A DNA stretch of 64,000 bases from UBA2336 sp964419145 (GCA_964419145.1 CAYQOM010000005.1:62001-126000), one strand, 5' to 3'; shown: positions 34,172-43,747, counted from the first letter of the stretch. Notes: generated from the sequence alone by a model not told the origin. Program-made: numbers and translations.

Positions 34172-35296
34172 ATGAAATTCATCGTCAACTCTGCTTACCT
34201 GCTTAAGCAGCTATCGAATATTAACGGAGTGATCACCACCAACCCGGTTGTGCCCATCCTGGAGAACTTCCTGTTTGAGTTGGATAAGGGAAGCCTTACG
34301 GTCACCGCTTCCGATTTGCAAACATCGATGATTACCGAATTGCAGGTAGAGTCGAAAGAGCGAGGTAACATTGCCGTTCCTGCCCGCATCCTGTTGGAGA
34401 CGCTTAAAAACCTACCCGAACAGCCGGTTACATTTTCGATAGATGAGTCGACTTACAGCGTAGAGATTATTTCTGATAATGGCCGGTATAAACTTTCCGG
34501 TGAAAATGCCACCGACTTCCCGAAGATGCCTTCCGTAAGTAATGATTTCTCAGCTGAAATTTCTTCTGAAGTATTGGCACGTGCCATCAACAATACCATT
34601 TTCGCTACCAGCAACGATGAACTGCGCCCGGCCATGACGGGTGTGTATGTTAACCTGGGCGAGAAAAACGCAACGTTTGTTTCAACCGATGGTCATCGTT
34701 TGGTGCGTTACCGCAGAGCAGATATTAAATCCGATAACGGCAATGCCATTATCATTCCGCGCAAAGCGCTGAACTTGCTGAAAGCAACCTTGCCGGGTGA
34801 GAATACTCCTGTAAATATTGACTTTAACCTGTCGAATGCGTTTTTCAAGTTTGGAAACATTCGCATGATCTGCCGCCTGATCGATGAGCGTTTCCCGGAT
34901 TACGAGAATGTGATTCCAACACAGAATCCGATCAAGATGACGATTGGTCGTTCAGAAATTTTGAGTGCATTGAAACGTATTTCCATATACGCCAACAAAA
35001 CCACACACCAGGTTCGCTTGAAGATTACCGGCAGCGAATTGCAGATTTCTGCTGAAGACCTTGACTTCTCTAATGAAGCAAACGAACGCTTATCATGTGA
35101 GCATGAGGGTGAGGATATTGAAATTGGTTTTAACGCCAAGTTTCTGATCGAAATGTTAACGAACCTCGATGCTGACCAGATAAAACTGAATATGTCAGCA
35201 CCAAATAAAGCCGGAGTAATTTTCCCCTCCGATCAGGACAAGAGCGAAGATATACTGATGCTGGTGATGCCAGTAATGTTGAACCAATACGTGTAA
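34172..35296 (+). CDS. dnaN: DNA polymerase III beta sliding clamp
   Basis: The 374-residue product has the three-domain clamp layout and clear family stretches: MKFIVNSAYLLKQLSNINGVI, VPILENFLFELDKGSLTVTASDLQTSM, NELRPAMTGVYVN, TDGHRLVRYRR and the C-terminal ILMLVMPVML. The length matches the family. It tethers replicative polymerase to DNA as a ring dimer. It is not next to dnaA here. It lies 95 bases after the DUF4340 gene with a TAACTTTA sequence (34132-34139) that is one base off the -7 consensus; a strong terminator follows at 35315-35349. Confidence 0.97.
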   Translation: MKFIVNSAYLLKQLSNINGVITTNPVVPILENFLFELDKGSLTVTASDLQTSMITELQVESKERGNIAVPARILLETLKNLPEQPVTFSIDESTYSVEIISDNGRYKLSGENATDFPKMPSVSNDFSAEISSEVLARAINNTIFATSNDELRPAMTGVYVNLGEKNATFVSTDGHRLVRYRRADIKSDNGNAIIIPRKALNLLKATLPGENTPVNIDFNLSNAFFKFGNIRMICRLIDERFPDYENVIPTQNPIKMTIGRSEILSALKRISIYANKTTHQVRLKITGSELQISAEDLDFSNEANERLSCEHEGEDIEIGFNAKFLIEMLTNLDADQIKLNMSAPNKAGVIFPSDQDKSEDILMLVMPVMLNQYV

Positions 35297-35314
35297 GAAA
35301 AATTTTTTGAATGT

Positions 35315-35349
35315 AAAAGGGTCAGTTCATGCGTGAGCTGACCCTTTTT
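35315..35349 (+). terminator. Rho-independent terminator of dnaN
   Basis: An 11-base stem (AAAAGGGTCAG / CTGACCCTTTT) with a 12-base loop is followed by T's, starting 19 bases after the dnaN stop. Confidence 0.92.
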
Positions 35350-35383
35350 GTTATATTGGAACTCAATTTTAAACTGAAAAGAA

Positions 35384-36154
35384 ATGTTCACTGTCCCCAA
35401 AGTATTCATTTTTTTGAGCCTTACTCTATTGGCTTCTTCCTGTGCTTTTCATTCGGGTATGATCACAAATTCCCGGTTAAGTAATCCACGGCTTACCTAC
35501 GACTATAAAGATGTGGCAGTAGGGTATAGCAAGGCAAATTATTTTCTTGGTCTCGGAGGCATGAAGAAGGATGCTATGCTCAACGATGCCAAACGGAATA
35601 TGTATTTATCGTATCCGCTAAAACCCAATCAGGTATTTGATAACATTACACTGGATCGGAAGTCAACCTATGTATTTCCATTTGCTAAAACGGAAATTAT
35701 TCTGGTGGCTGATGTCATTGAACTTGATTCTGCTCACCAGATGAGCATGAGTGAAGGGTATTTGGATGCAATGGCCCGATCTGCTGTAAAATCGAAGGAA
35801 AATATTTCAAATTACGAACCCGTTTTCTTATTGGAAAATGGAAAGGCCTATGGTGGAAGAGTGGTCAGTATTGGTAAACGAAAAGCCACGGTTTTCTATG
35901 TAAATGCAAATGGCTTAATTCGGGTAGGCAATAAGCGGTACAGGGATATTTATAAAACGCAAAACCTGGAAGAACAGCAACGCAAAGTAGGTGTTTCAAT
36001 CGGTGAAGAATGGAACTTCTCCTTGCATCGCTCGGTAAAATCTTATTTTAATCTGCAGGGCAAAGTAATCGGCATGAATAGCAGTCGACTTTTGCTGGAG
36101 ACGAAATCAGGAGCTCAGTCGGTAAGCATAGAAGAAATAGCCGGTAAAAACTAA
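35384..36154 (+). CDS. Bacteroidota lipoprotein (DUF6567-like)
   Basis: The 256-residue product has a lipoprotein signal (FIFLSLTLLASSCAFHSG, lipidated Cys about residue 20) and beyond it a mixed alpha/beta protein. The first ~90 residues (YDYKDVAVGYSKANYFLGLGGMKKDAMLNDAKRNMYLSYPL in outline: GYSKANYFLGLGG, AKRNMYLSYPL) look like the short lipoprotein family that I know as DUF6567; the C-terminal two thirds is unique. The first name is tentative. The gene converges with a phosphodiesterase gene and overlaps it by 4 bases. Confidence 0.65.
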   Translation: MFTVPKVFIFLSLTLLASSCAFHSGMITNSRLSNPRLTYDYKDVAVGYSKANYFLGLGGMKKDAMLNDAKRNMYLSYPLKPNQVFDNITLDRKSTYVFPFAKTEIILVADVIELDSAHQMSMSEGYLDAMARSAVKSKENISNYEPVFLLENGKAYGGRVVSIGKRKATVFYVNANGLIRVGNKRYRDIYKTQNLEEQQRKVGVSIGEEWNFSLHRSVKSYFNLQGKVIGMNSSRLLLETKSGAQSVSIEEIAGKN

Positions 36155-36654
36155 AGTGCTCCCCGCTTCCCTAGTTCAATCACTTCCATATTTCTCACTT
36201 CCTTTTCTTTCAACTCAAAACGCACCAATGTTTTGATGTGATGAAAGCCGTGGTTACCCGCGGCACCCGGATTCAGGTAGAGCATGTTATTGAATTTTGG
36301 ATCGCGCTTTATTCGAAGAATGTGGGAGTGCCCGCAGATGAAAATATCCGGAATGCGCTCAGCTAAAATTTTCTTCACACGTGGGTTGTAGTTGGGTGGA
36401 GCACCACCAATATGTGTCATCCAAATCGTTAATCCTTCAACGGTAAACCAAAGGTCTTCCGGTAAGTTGTTCTGTAGTGTCCGGTTATCAATATTGCCGA
36501 ACACGGCACGTACGGGTTTGAGCGCTTCTAGTTCATGAAGTAAATCCTCATCGCCTATATCACCAGCATGCCATACTTCATCACAATGCTTGAAGTGTTC
36601 GAATATGGATTGATCCAGAAATCCATGTGTATCCGACAACAGTCCTACTTTCAT
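36151..36654 (-). CDS. YfcE/MJ0936-type metallophosphoesterase
   Basis: The 167-residue protein has the calcineurin-like metal site in order: DTH (D8, H10), GD (31-32, in HAGDIGDE), GNID (about 57-60) and CGHSHI near residue 115, with an NPGAAG motif after it. These small two-metal enzymes hydrolyse phosphodiesters and are cytoplasmic. It is a single gene, converging on the lipoprotein gene. Substrate not readable from the sequence. Confidence 0.9.
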   Translation of the reverse strand: MKVGLLSDTHGFLDQSIFEHFKHCDEVWHAGDIGDEDLLHELEALKPVRAVFGNIDNRTLQNNLPEDLWFTVEGLTIWMTHIGGAPPNYNPRVKKILAERIPDIFICGHSHILRIKRDPKFNNMLYLNPGAAGNHGFHHIKTLVRFELKEKEVRNMEVIELGKRGAL

Positions 36655-36781
36655 CTCAACCTGTTAAAAATTGCCTTTTGTAACGATAATCTTACCAGTC
36701 ATAAAGATTGGGAATTTTTTAACAATTCGGACGTAACCATGGCGCACCGGAAGGAGTATCTATACACATCTTCCAAACCCC

Positions 36782-39232
36782 ATGAAGCACCTGACCGCCC
36801 TGCTTGCCGTGTTATGCCTGATTGGCTCTTCATTCCTTGCATCGGCTACCGATAAAAAGGAATTCAAAGCGAAGCGGGTGGAGGATGCCCCACGCATTGA
36901 CGGAATTTTGGATGACGTGGCCTGGCAAGAGGGAGGAGAGCAAGCTCAGTTCTTTCAGTTCTCACCTGATAATGGTAAGCTATCCGATTTCAAAACCACG
37001 GTACTGCTGGCATATACCGATCGGGCCATCTATGTGGCCGCCAGAATGTATGATCCTGAGCCCTCAAAGATATTGCGCGAGTTTGGCTTACGCGATGATG
37101 GTGACCGTAATGCGGATGCCTTTGGTTTTTTGATTGATCCGTACAACAGCGGTATCAATGCTTTTTCCTTTTTTATAACAGCCGCGGGCGTTCAGGCCGA
37201 CTTTTTAGTTACTGGAAGTGAATTTGATGCCAGTTGGGATGCGGTTTGGAAAAGTGCCATGAAGATGGATGATGAAGGCTGGGTCGTGGAATTTGAAATA
37301 CCGTACTTCGCCATCCGTTTTCCCAAACAAGAAGTTCAGCATTGGAGTGTTAATTTTTACAGAAGGGTTCAACGGAAACAGGAAGAGTCGTATTGGAATC
37401 TCGTAGATAACGGAATTCAGGGAACAGTGAACCAATTTGGTGTGCTCTCGGGCCTGGAAAATATCGAACCGCCCCTTCGCCTTTCGTTTTCACCTTATGT
37501 TACATCAATCTATACACACGATGGTCATGCGGGTGCCGGTAAGTTTTCATTTGCCGGAGGGATGGATTTAAAATACGGCTTAAATGAAAGTTATACGCTC
37601 GACATGAGCCTGATTCCTGATTTCAGCCAGGTACAATCGGATAATATTGTGTATAACATTTCTGCTTTTGAAGTGATGTACAATGAAAATCGCCAATTCT
37701 TTACCGAAGGCACAGAGTTGTTCAGTAAATCCAATCTCTTTTACTCCAGGCGCATTGGCCAAACGTTTGGATCAGTTGACTATGATTCCGAAACCGAGGA
37801 GCTAGTAAGTGCGCCAACAGCTGCAAACCTCATCAACGCGACAAAAATATCCGGAAGAAATAAAAAGGGACTTGGCCTTGGCTTCTTCAACGCGATTACC
37901 AACCGCACACATGCCACAATCCGGAATCTGGAATCAGGAGAAGTACGCGAACAACAGGTTGATCCGTTAACCAATTTCAATGTGTTGGTGGTTGATCAGA
38001 ATCTGAAGAACAACTCCAACATCAATTTCACAAATACCAGTGTAATACGGGGAGATGGCGGTCGTGATGCGAACGTAACTGCGTTACGCGTGAGCCTTCG
38101 CGATAAAACAAATACGTATCAGGCGAGTTCATATACGGCTCTAAATGCGATTATGCAACCAGGTGAAAAGACGGATGTTGGGTACAAGTACTTCGTTGAG
38201 CTCGCTAAAATCAGCGGTGTATGGCAATACGGATTGGGCAGAAATGTGGAGAGCGACAATTACAACATCAATGATTTAGGATTTCTGCAAGCGCCAAATG
38301 AGATATCACATTACGGCTGGTTGCGGTACAGTATTCTCAAGCCGAAGGGCATTATCAATACCATGCGAACCACCTTAAATCTATTTCATGAGCATCTCTA
38401 TGAGCCAAACACCTTCACTTCATTTCAATCGCGTTTAAATATCAATGCGCAGTTTAAAAACTTTTGGTGGGCCGGCTTTAACATAGGCGGAAACCCGATT
38501 ACCTCACATGATTATTTTGAACCACGCGTCAAAGGTAGATATGTAAGTGAACCAGCGAATATTAATTTTAATTTTTGGGTAGAGAGTGACAGCCGGAAGC
38601 CATTACAGGTAAATGGGTATACCGGTCAGTGGTACAGACCCGATTGGGAACAAAACTTCCGGTGGTGGGGCGTTTACTTTCGGTACCGCGTTAGCAACAA
38701 ACTTTCATTTAATACGGAGATTAATTATGAGCGAGGAAATGGCCGTGGTTTTGCCACAAAATTGTATGATGAATCGGATAATCTTTCTGACATTATCTTC
38801 GGTACACGCGATATGGTGATTGCCAGCAACATTGTTGGATTGAATTATACGTTCAATAACAAAATGGGCTTAACGCTTCGTGTTCGTCACTATTGGTCGA
38901 AAGTGAAGTATGAAGAGTTTTTCAGTTTAGGTACAACCGGTGAATTGAACGAAACGGATTATGTAGGGCTAGATGAGGATGGAGCTCCAGCGCACGATGC
39001 CAACTTCAATGCCATGAATGTTGATCTGGTTTATTTCTTTCAGATCGCTCCGGGTTCGTTTCTGAATTTTGTCTGGAAAGATGCCATTCACACATTCACT
39101 AATGACACCGATCCGGATTATTTTACCAATGTGCGTGATGTGTCACGGTCACCCCAGGTGAACAGCATTTCCCTCAGGCTTACCTATTTCATCGATTACC
39201 TGACACTAAAGAAAAGTCTTTCGCGGAACTAA
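36782..39232 (+). CDS. Outer-membrane DUF5916 protein with CBM9-like N-terminal domain
   Basis: The 816-residue exported protein has a signal peptide (HLTALLAVLCLIGSSFLASA), a CBM9-like sugar-binding beta-sandwich (about 30-220: APRIDGILDDVAWQ, YTDRAIYVAARMYDPEP) and a C-terminal DUF5916 part (about 230-816) rich in alternating aromatic beta strands ending YFIDYLTLKKS, compatible with an outer-membrane barrel. The NENRQFFTEGTELF stretch is characteristic of DUF5916. It may bind or pass glycans, but the substrate is unknown. It is next to an unrelated small membrane protein and a GH16 gene, though no operon link is evident. Confidence 0.85.
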   Translation: MKHLTALLAVLCLIGSSFLASATDKKEFKAKRVEDAPRIDGILDDVAWQEGGEQAQFFQFSPDNGKLSDFKTTVLLAYTDRAIYVAARMYDPEPSKILREFGLRDDGDRNADAFGFLIDPYNSGINAFSFFITAAGVQADFLVTGSEFDASWDAVWKSAMKMDDEGWVVEFEIPYFAIRFPKQEVQHWSVNFYRRVQRKQEESYWNLVDNGIQGTVNQFGVLSGLENIEPPLRLSFSPYVTSIYTHDGHAGAGKFSFAGGMDLKYGLNESYTLDMSLIPDFSQVQSDNIVYNISAFEVMYNENRQFFTEGTELFSKSNLFYSRRIGQTFGSVDYDSETEELVSAPTAANLINATKISGRNKKGLGLGFFNAITNRTHATIRNLESGEVREQQVDPLTNFNVLVVDQNLKNNSNINFTNTSVIRGDGGRDANVTALRVSLRDKTNTYQASSYTALNAIMQPGEKTDVGYKYFVELAKISGVWQYGLGRNVESDNYNINDLGFLQAPNEISHYGWLRYSILKPKGIINTMRTTLNLFHEHLYEPNTFTSFQSRLNINAQFKNFWWAGFNIGGNPITSHDYFEPRVKGRYVSEPANINFNFWVESDSRKPLQVNGYTGQWYRPDWEQNFRWWGVYFRYRVSNKLSFNTEINYERGNGRGFATKLYDESDNLSDIIFGTRDMVIASNIVGLNYTFNNKMGLTLRVRHYWSKVKYEEFFSLGTTGELNETDYVGLDEDGAPAHDANFNAMNVDLVYFFQIAPGSFLNFVWKDAIHTFTNDTDPDYFTNVRDVSRSPQVNSISLRLTYFIDYLTLKKSLSRN

Positions 39233-39375
39233 GCAGTGTGCGTGTTTGAGCTGTGATCAACAACTTATCGTGGCTAACATTGCCTTTAGCGGAAAAATCG
39301 GGGATTCAAATAAGTGCTGTTTACTGGTAGAGTCACAGGATTTACTTTTAACGTTCACCTGAAAAACCGGTTGCT

Positions 39376-39963
39376 ATGAATAAAGTAATTGCCTTTCTGA
39401 TTCTTTTTGGTACTACAACAGCGTGGGGCATCGATCCCGAACAGCCACAGCCTACCCTTCAACAACAATTTCAGGGCATTCGTGATAATGCTGAGTTTAT
39501 CGATCCGTTCCGCATGGTACGGGCGTACCAGGTTGAAAATTTCTGGAAGGCAGTTCAAGATACGCTGAAGTCAAAAGATGAGGCGTTGGTAGTGGCGCAG
39601 CAAAAAATTTCTTCCGTGGAAGGTGAAGTGGTATCCTTAAAAAATACAATTAAGGAAAAGGATTCTTCCGTAGAAGAAATGGCCTTTGCCGGTTCACACA
39701 TTGCTTTCCTTGGGTGGGATGTTCCAAAGGGCAGCTTCATTTGGATCGTGGTAGCCATTACAGCGGGTTTACTGGTAGTGATGGGTATGTTGTTTTTTTC
39801 TCTTCGGTTGGCGCTGCGGGCCGCCCGCGAGTCACGTGATTTGTACAATGAGGTAAGTGGAGAGTTTGAAACCTATAAGCGCAACACGGTAGAAAAGGAA
39901 GTGAAGCTCTATCGTGAATTACAGGATTACCGCAATCGCATTACCGAATTAAGAAGCGCGTAA
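39376..39963 (+). CDS. Hypothetical exported/membrane protein with coiled coil
   Basis: The 195-residue product has a signal peptide (VIAFLILFGTTTAWG), an extracytoplasmic helical segment with a short coiled coil (DTLKSKDEALVVAQQKISSVEGE, in outline), one transmembrane helix (about 124-146, WIVVAITAGLLVVMGMLFF), and a charged C-terminal cytoplasmic coiled coil (RESRDLYNEVSGEFE...LYRELQDYRNRITE). I recognise no family. It converges on the GH16 gene with a 2-base gap. A TACTTTTA sequence about 30 bases before the ATG is a weak -7 candidate. Confidence 0.7.
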   Translation: MNKVIAFLILFGTTTAWGIDPEQPQPTLQQQFQGIRDNAEFIDPFRMVRAYQVENFWKAVQDTLKSKDEALVVAQQKISSVEGEVVSLKNTIKEKDSSVEEMAFAGSHIAFLGWDVPKGSFIWIVVAITAGLLVVMGMLFFSLRLALRAARESRDLYNEVSGEFETYKRNTVEKEVKLYRELQDYRNRITELRSA

Positions 39964-39965
39964 CC

Positions 39966-40766
39966 TTACTGGTAAACACGAACGTAATCAACTTCCATGC
40001 GCTGCGGCCAGATGGAATTATCCACGCCCTGCATGCCTCCCCAGTTGCCACCCACAGCAATATTCATAATGAGGTGAAAACGCTTGTCGAACGGCCAGCC
40101 GGTATAATCTTCATTTTCATCGCGCGTCACGCTGTGGTATAAGGTATCATCCACAAAAAAGTCAATCTTGTTTTCGCGCCAGTCGATGGCGTATACATGA
40201 AATGTATCCTGGCAATCAGCAATTGAAATTATGCCCTCTTTTTGCGTGCGTTTGTGATGGTTGTATTTTTCCGTATGGATGGTTCCATGAATCACACCCG
40301 GATCAAATCCAACGTGTTCCATAATATCAATCTCACCGGAAGCCGGCCAGCCTCCGTAAGACCAATCGGTTGACAACATCCAGATGGCTGGCCAGGTCCC
40401 TTTACCCCGTGGTAGTTTTGCTTTTACTTCAATGCGTCCATACAACCAATCGCCTTTGTTTTTGGAAACCATGCGGGTGGACGTGTACGCCTTTCCGCCC
40501 AATGAATCGTTATGCGCTTCAATAATCAATAACCCGTTTTCAACCCGTACATTTTTTGAATCGTTGGTGTAGTATTGAAGCTCGTTGTTGCCCCAGTCAC
40601 AAACGTTTGGGCAGCCATCGCCCAGGTCGTAATTCCATTTGGTGGTATCAGGTGCTCCGGTGTAATCAAACTCATCTGACCACACCAAAGCAGTTCGTTG
40701 ATTTGTGCAGGAAACGAAACTTAGCAGTATAAAAAGTCCAATGGAAGAAATAAGGAAAAATTTCAT
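39966..40766 (-). CDS. GH16-family glycosidase lipoprotein (beta-glucanase-like)
   Basis: The 266-residue enzyme has a lipoprotein signal (lipobox Cys at residue 20, FVSCTNQ) and the GH16 catalytic motif ExDxxE as GEIDIMEHVG: E145 is the predicted nucleophile, D147 helps, E150 is the predicted acid/base. WPAIWM and SGEIDIMEH with FHVYAIDWRENKIDFFVDD are typical of laminarinase/lichenase-type GH16. It should act on beta-1,3- or mixed-linked glucan outside the cytoplasm. No susC/susD pair is nearby, so this is not a classic polysaccharide-use locus. Exact specificity cannot be judged. Confidence 0.9.
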   Translation of the reverse strand: MKFFLISSIGLFILLSFVSCTNQRTALVWSDEFDYTGAPDTTKWNYDLGDGCPNVCDWGNNELQYYTNDSKNVRVENGLLIIEAHNDSLGGKAYTSTRMVSKNKGDWLYGRIEVKAKLPRGKGTWPAIWMLSTDWSYGGWPASGEIDIMEHVGFDPGVIHGTIHTEKYNHHKRTQKEGIISIADCQDTFHVYAIDWRENKIDFFVDDTLYHSVTRDENEDYTGWPFDKRFHLIMNIAVGGNWGGMQGVDNSIWPQRMEVDYVRVYQ

Positions 40767-40799
40767 TGACGAGTTGTTTAACGTGAGGGTAAATATCCA

Positions 40800-40807
40800 T
40801 AATTTTC
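40800..40807 (+). promoter_or_regulatory. Likely -7 element of tRNA-Gly
   Basis: TAATTTTC is one base from TAnnTTTG and lies 10 bases before the mature tRNA. A TTG at 40774-40776 is 23 bases upstream, near the usual -33 spacing. Confidence 0.4.
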
Positions 40808-40817
40808 ATAACTATTC

Positions 40818-40890
40818 GCGGGAGTAGCTCAGCTGGTAGAGCGTTGGCTTCCCAAGCCGAAGGTCGCGGGTTCGAGCCCCGTTTCCCGCT
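40818..40890 (+). tRNA. tRNA-Gly (anticodon CCC)
   Basis: A 73-base cloverleaf: acceptor GCGGGAG/TTCCCGC, D arm GCTC...GAGC, anticodon arm TTGGC-TTCCCAA-GCCGA giving CCC, T arm GCGGG-TTCGAGC-CCCGT and discriminator T. The 3' CCA is not encoded. It lies between the divergent GH16 gene and the WYL regulator. Confidence 0.95.
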
Positions 40891-40916
40891 CATTATTTTG
40901 ATATTAGCTTCAACTC

Positions 40917-41888
40917 ATGAACCGTATTGATCGCCTTACTGCTATTTTAATTCAGCTTCAAACCAAAAAGGTAGTAAGAGCGCAGGAAATTGCTGATCGG
41001 TTTGAAATCAGTCTGCGCACGGTTTACCGCGATGTGCAGGCGCTGATGGAGGCCGGTGTACCTATTGGCTCAGAGGCGGGTAAGGGTTACTTTATTGTAG
41101 ATGGTTACCACCTGCCTCCGGTTATGTTTACCCAAGATGAAGCCAGCGCCATGTTGCTGGCCGGTAAACTGGTAGAGAAGATGGGTGATAAATCGGTGCG
41201 GCAGGCATTTGATACGGCCTTGCAGAAGGTAAAGGCTGTGCTGAATGAAACCGAAAAAGATCACCTGCAAAACCTGGAGCCGCACATTGAAATTTATTTG
41301 CGGTCGCGGTATGAGCATCGCGAACGCGATGGTTTCCCCGATCATTTTCTTACCGAGATTCAACGGGCCCTGGCTAAAAAGCAGGTGTTGATCATTGATT
41401 ACAGCAATAGCAAGGAGGAGGTAACGAAGCGTGAGGTTGAGCCGATTGGCATTTTTTACTACAGCATGACCTGGCATTTGATCGGCTGGTGCCGGTTGAG
41501 AAATGATTACCGTGATTTCCGTTCGGATCGGATCAAGCACCTGAAAAGTTCAGACCAGACATTTGAAAGCCGAAACCTGATGTCGTTGCAGGAGTATTTC
41601 AACACCATATTCCAGAACAACAGTTCACTCATCCGGGTATCAGTATTGTTTGATAAAGTAACCCTTGGAGGCCGCCCGATTTTCGGAAGCATTTCCCAAA
41701 CGGATCTGGGCAATAGGCTACGTGTTGAATTTATGATGGATAACCTACGGCACCTGGCGCATTGGTTGCTGACGTATGGCCGTACCGTTGAAGTTGAGTC
41801 ACCCGAAGAATTGAAGACCATTATGGCTGAACTGGTGGAAGAATTAGTGGGGCATTATAGTGGGCAGGTGATAGCGGGGACGGGTTAG
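40917..41888 (+). CDS. YafY-type WYL-domain transcription factor
   Basis: The 323-residue protein has an N-terminal helix-turn-helix (VVRAQEIADRFEISLRTVYRDVQALMEAGVP in outline: AQEIADRFEISLRTVYRD, residues ~21-38) and a WYL domain in the middle (LIIDYSNSKEEVTKREVEPIGIFYYSMTWHLIGWC; the W-x-L cluster around 185-200), with a C-terminal WCX-like part. Members bind DNA and are thought to sense small ligands through the WYL domain. It starts 27 bases after tRNA-Gly, with an A/T-rich gap. Targets are not known; no neighbour is obviously controlled. Confidence 0.88.
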   Translation: MNRIDRLTAILIQLQTKKVVRAQEIADRFEISLRTVYRDVQALMEAGVPIGSEAGKGYFIVDGYHLPPVMFTQDEASAMLLAGKLVEKMGDKSVRQAFDTALQKVKAVLNETEKDHLQNLEPHIEIYLRSRYEHRERDGFPDHFLTEIQRALAKKQVLIIDYSNSKEEVTKREVEPIGIFYYSMTWHLIGWCRLRNDYRDFRSDRIKHLKSSDQTFESRNLMSLQEYFNTIFQNNSSLIRVSVLFDKVTLGGRPIFGSISQTDLGNRLRVEFMMDNLRHLAHWLLTYGRTVEVESPEELKTIMAELVEELVGHYSGQVIAGTG

Positions 41889-42075
41889 CGGGAGTTATGG
41901 TAATTTTGCAATATTGGTGCATGTGACGTTTTGGGGATAGGGCCAAAGTTAAGTAAGGAACGATATTGACGATCTGCCCCGTTCTTGTCCTGTGAGGTCA
42001 AGCGTTATTATTAATGGAACTACAAATGTACTCTTCAACCCGTAAAGGAAAAACACATTATTATCTGGAGTTACT

Positions 42076-43083
42076 TCAGTCAAAAATTGGTTTGTAGCCG
42101 ATCTTAAATTGCTTATAGGTATCTGAAAGCTTTTTTTCAATGATGAAAAAATGAATCCTGTAAATTGAGTTGACTATTGCCCCACCTGAAATAGCAGGGA
42201 TCCATTTGTTATTAGTAAGCGACACAACTCTTAGTGCTTCATTTTCAAGTCCTTTATTTCCTGTAGTGCTTTCAATCTTCGGTTCTATCACATTTCCATC
42301 TTTATCAATGGTAAATGATACAATTGTAGAGGTGGAGTCGCTCTTTATTTCTGGCCTTAAGCCACCATTTAAATTGAATTCATTTGTCAGAAAGTCTATT
42401 AAGCAAGGGAGTCCCCCAATAAATAGAGCGTTCCTATTTGTGTTGTACTCCAAGGTATTCTTTATGGAAGGGTCACTTATTAAAATATTTTTGGAAAAAT
42501 TGTATTTTTGAAAGGGGTCTCCCGAATAGGTGAATGATGACCATTCACCAACCCTTTTATCATTCAAGTACATCCCAGCTAGTTTTATTTTTACTGATCG
42601 TTGTTCGATTGAGATATTTATTGAGTCTGTCTTTCTTTTGTTTCCAAACTTTTCTTGATTGATTATTTCCGGAATGGTATCCATATAATATGATGTCCAT
42701 ACTCCATTTTTCCTTCCATTTACGTATTGTCCTTTTTCCTTAATGCTATTACTCGTATTTTTCATTGGGATATCGTGGTAGTATTCCCAAAATCCATTTG
42801 TTTGTCCATTTTGAAAGCTACCGGATTCCAAAATTTGAATACCTCTAAACGTTTGTCTATACTTTACGTAAGTCCCGTGTCGAATACTCTCGTCACTTTT
42901 CAGTACATAATACTCCTCAATAAATTCAGTGTCTGGTCCAATTATTAATTTATTACTGCTCTTTCCTTTTGTTTCTTTTGATTTCTTTATATCAGAGCTT
43001 GTCCTTGTAATAAACTTCGTCTCTTGACCAAAGAGGTTGTGGCTGAGCATTAGAATAAATAATGAAATCAAAAGTTCTTTCAT
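42076..43083 (-). CDS. Exported protein with YwqK/MORN-like repeats and a TonB C-terminal domain
   Basis: The 335-residue product has a signal peptide (LLISLFILMLSHNLFGQ), a middle part with repeated glycine/aromatic strands resembling the YwqK/MORN-type repeat (IRHGTYVKYRQ, GFWEYYHDI, GKNGVWTSYYM in outline), and a C-terminal TonB-C-like module (about 245-320: STIVSFTIDKDGNVIEPKIE). There is no transmembrane anchor except the signal, so it is not a classical energy-transducing TonB. The gene and its downstream neighbour are visibly A+T-rich against the rest. Function unknown. Confidence 0.7.
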   Translation of the reverse strand: MKELLISLFILMLSHNLFGQETKFITRTSSDIKKSKETKGKSSNKLIIGPDTEFIEEYYVLKSDESIRHGTYVKYRQTFRGIQILESGSFQNGQTNGFWEYYHDIPMKNTSNSIKEKGQYVNGRKNGVWTSYYMDTIPEIINQEKFGNKRKTDSINISIEQRSVKIKLAGMYLNDKRVGEWSSFTYSGDPFQKYNFSKNILISDPSIKNTLEYNTNRNALFIGGLPCLIDFLTNEFNLNGGLRPEIKSDSTSTIVSFTIDKDGNVIEPKIESTTGNKGLENEALRVVSLTNNKWIPAISGGAIVNSIYRIHFFIIEKKLSDTYKQFKIGYKPIFD

Positions 43084-43268
43084 ATTGAAATAAGGTTTAA
43101 GGCAGTCAGAGATAGCGTTTTGGGTTTAAGTTTCGTGTATATGATAGTTTAGACTCGTGAAATTAAATTAAAAAGCCAATTCTAATGTGAGTACAACACT
43201 CCGAAATTGCTTAAACAAGTTGTTGTGGTTTGTGCATATAAACTATTTTAATATTAATAAATCCGGAG

Positions 43269-43682
43269 TTAAGGTTTGAACATTATGGGAATTACAAATC
43301 TCTGCTTAACTGGTTGATCTTTAATTGTCGCTGGTATCCAGTCAGGACATTCTTTAATTAATCTAATTGCTTCATTGTTACATGATTCATTAAGCCCTTG
43401 TACAACTTTCACTGTTGTGTCATCAATTGAACCGTCCCTATTAATAACAAATTCAACAAATACTTTGCCACTTATACTTTCTCTTCTTGCGTCCTTTGGA
43501 TACTTTAAATTCTTATCTATATACATGTATAATTTCCCCATACCCCCTGGGAATTGAGCAGATTTCTCAATGGGCATAAAAATTTCTTCCTGCGTTTTAG
43601 TTGTATCATTTGATTTTTCTTGTCCGTATACAGTAAGTATTGACAAAACGGTAAGTAGTGTAGTGATTTTCATTTTATTCAT
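43269..43682 (-). CDS. Small exported TonB C-terminal-domain protein
   Basis: The 137-residue protein has a signal peptide (MKITTLLTVLSILTVYG) and then a single TonB-C fold: KSAQFPGGMGKLYMYIDKNLKYPKDA in outline, GKVFVEFVINRDGSIDD, SCNNEAIRLIKECPDWIPA and the closing strand RFVIPIMF. In true TonB this domain touches TonB-dependent receptors; here there is no proline-rich spacer and no lasting membrane anchor. Similar stand-alone domains are common in Bacteroidota. It lies between the aldo/keto reductase gene and the MORN/TonB gene, with a ~185-base A+T-rich gap in which I see nothing. Confidence 0.85.
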   Translation of the reverse strand: MNKMKITTLLTVLSILTVYGQEKSNDTTKTQEEIFMPIEKSAQFPGGMGKLYMYIDKNLKYPKDARRESISGKVFVEFVINRDGSIDDTTVKVVQGLNESCNNEAIRLIKECPDWIPATIKDQPVKQRFVIPIMFKP

Positions 43683-43747
43683 AAGGTATTCTTTGTTATT
43701 TTTTAATTTTTCAAAGTTTAATTTCTTCTTTTTCTATTTCACTAATC

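Noticed and set aside
41949..42140. 63-codon minus-strand frame
   Set aside because: It overlaps the real TonB/MORN gene by 65 bases in another frame and has no promoter or family.
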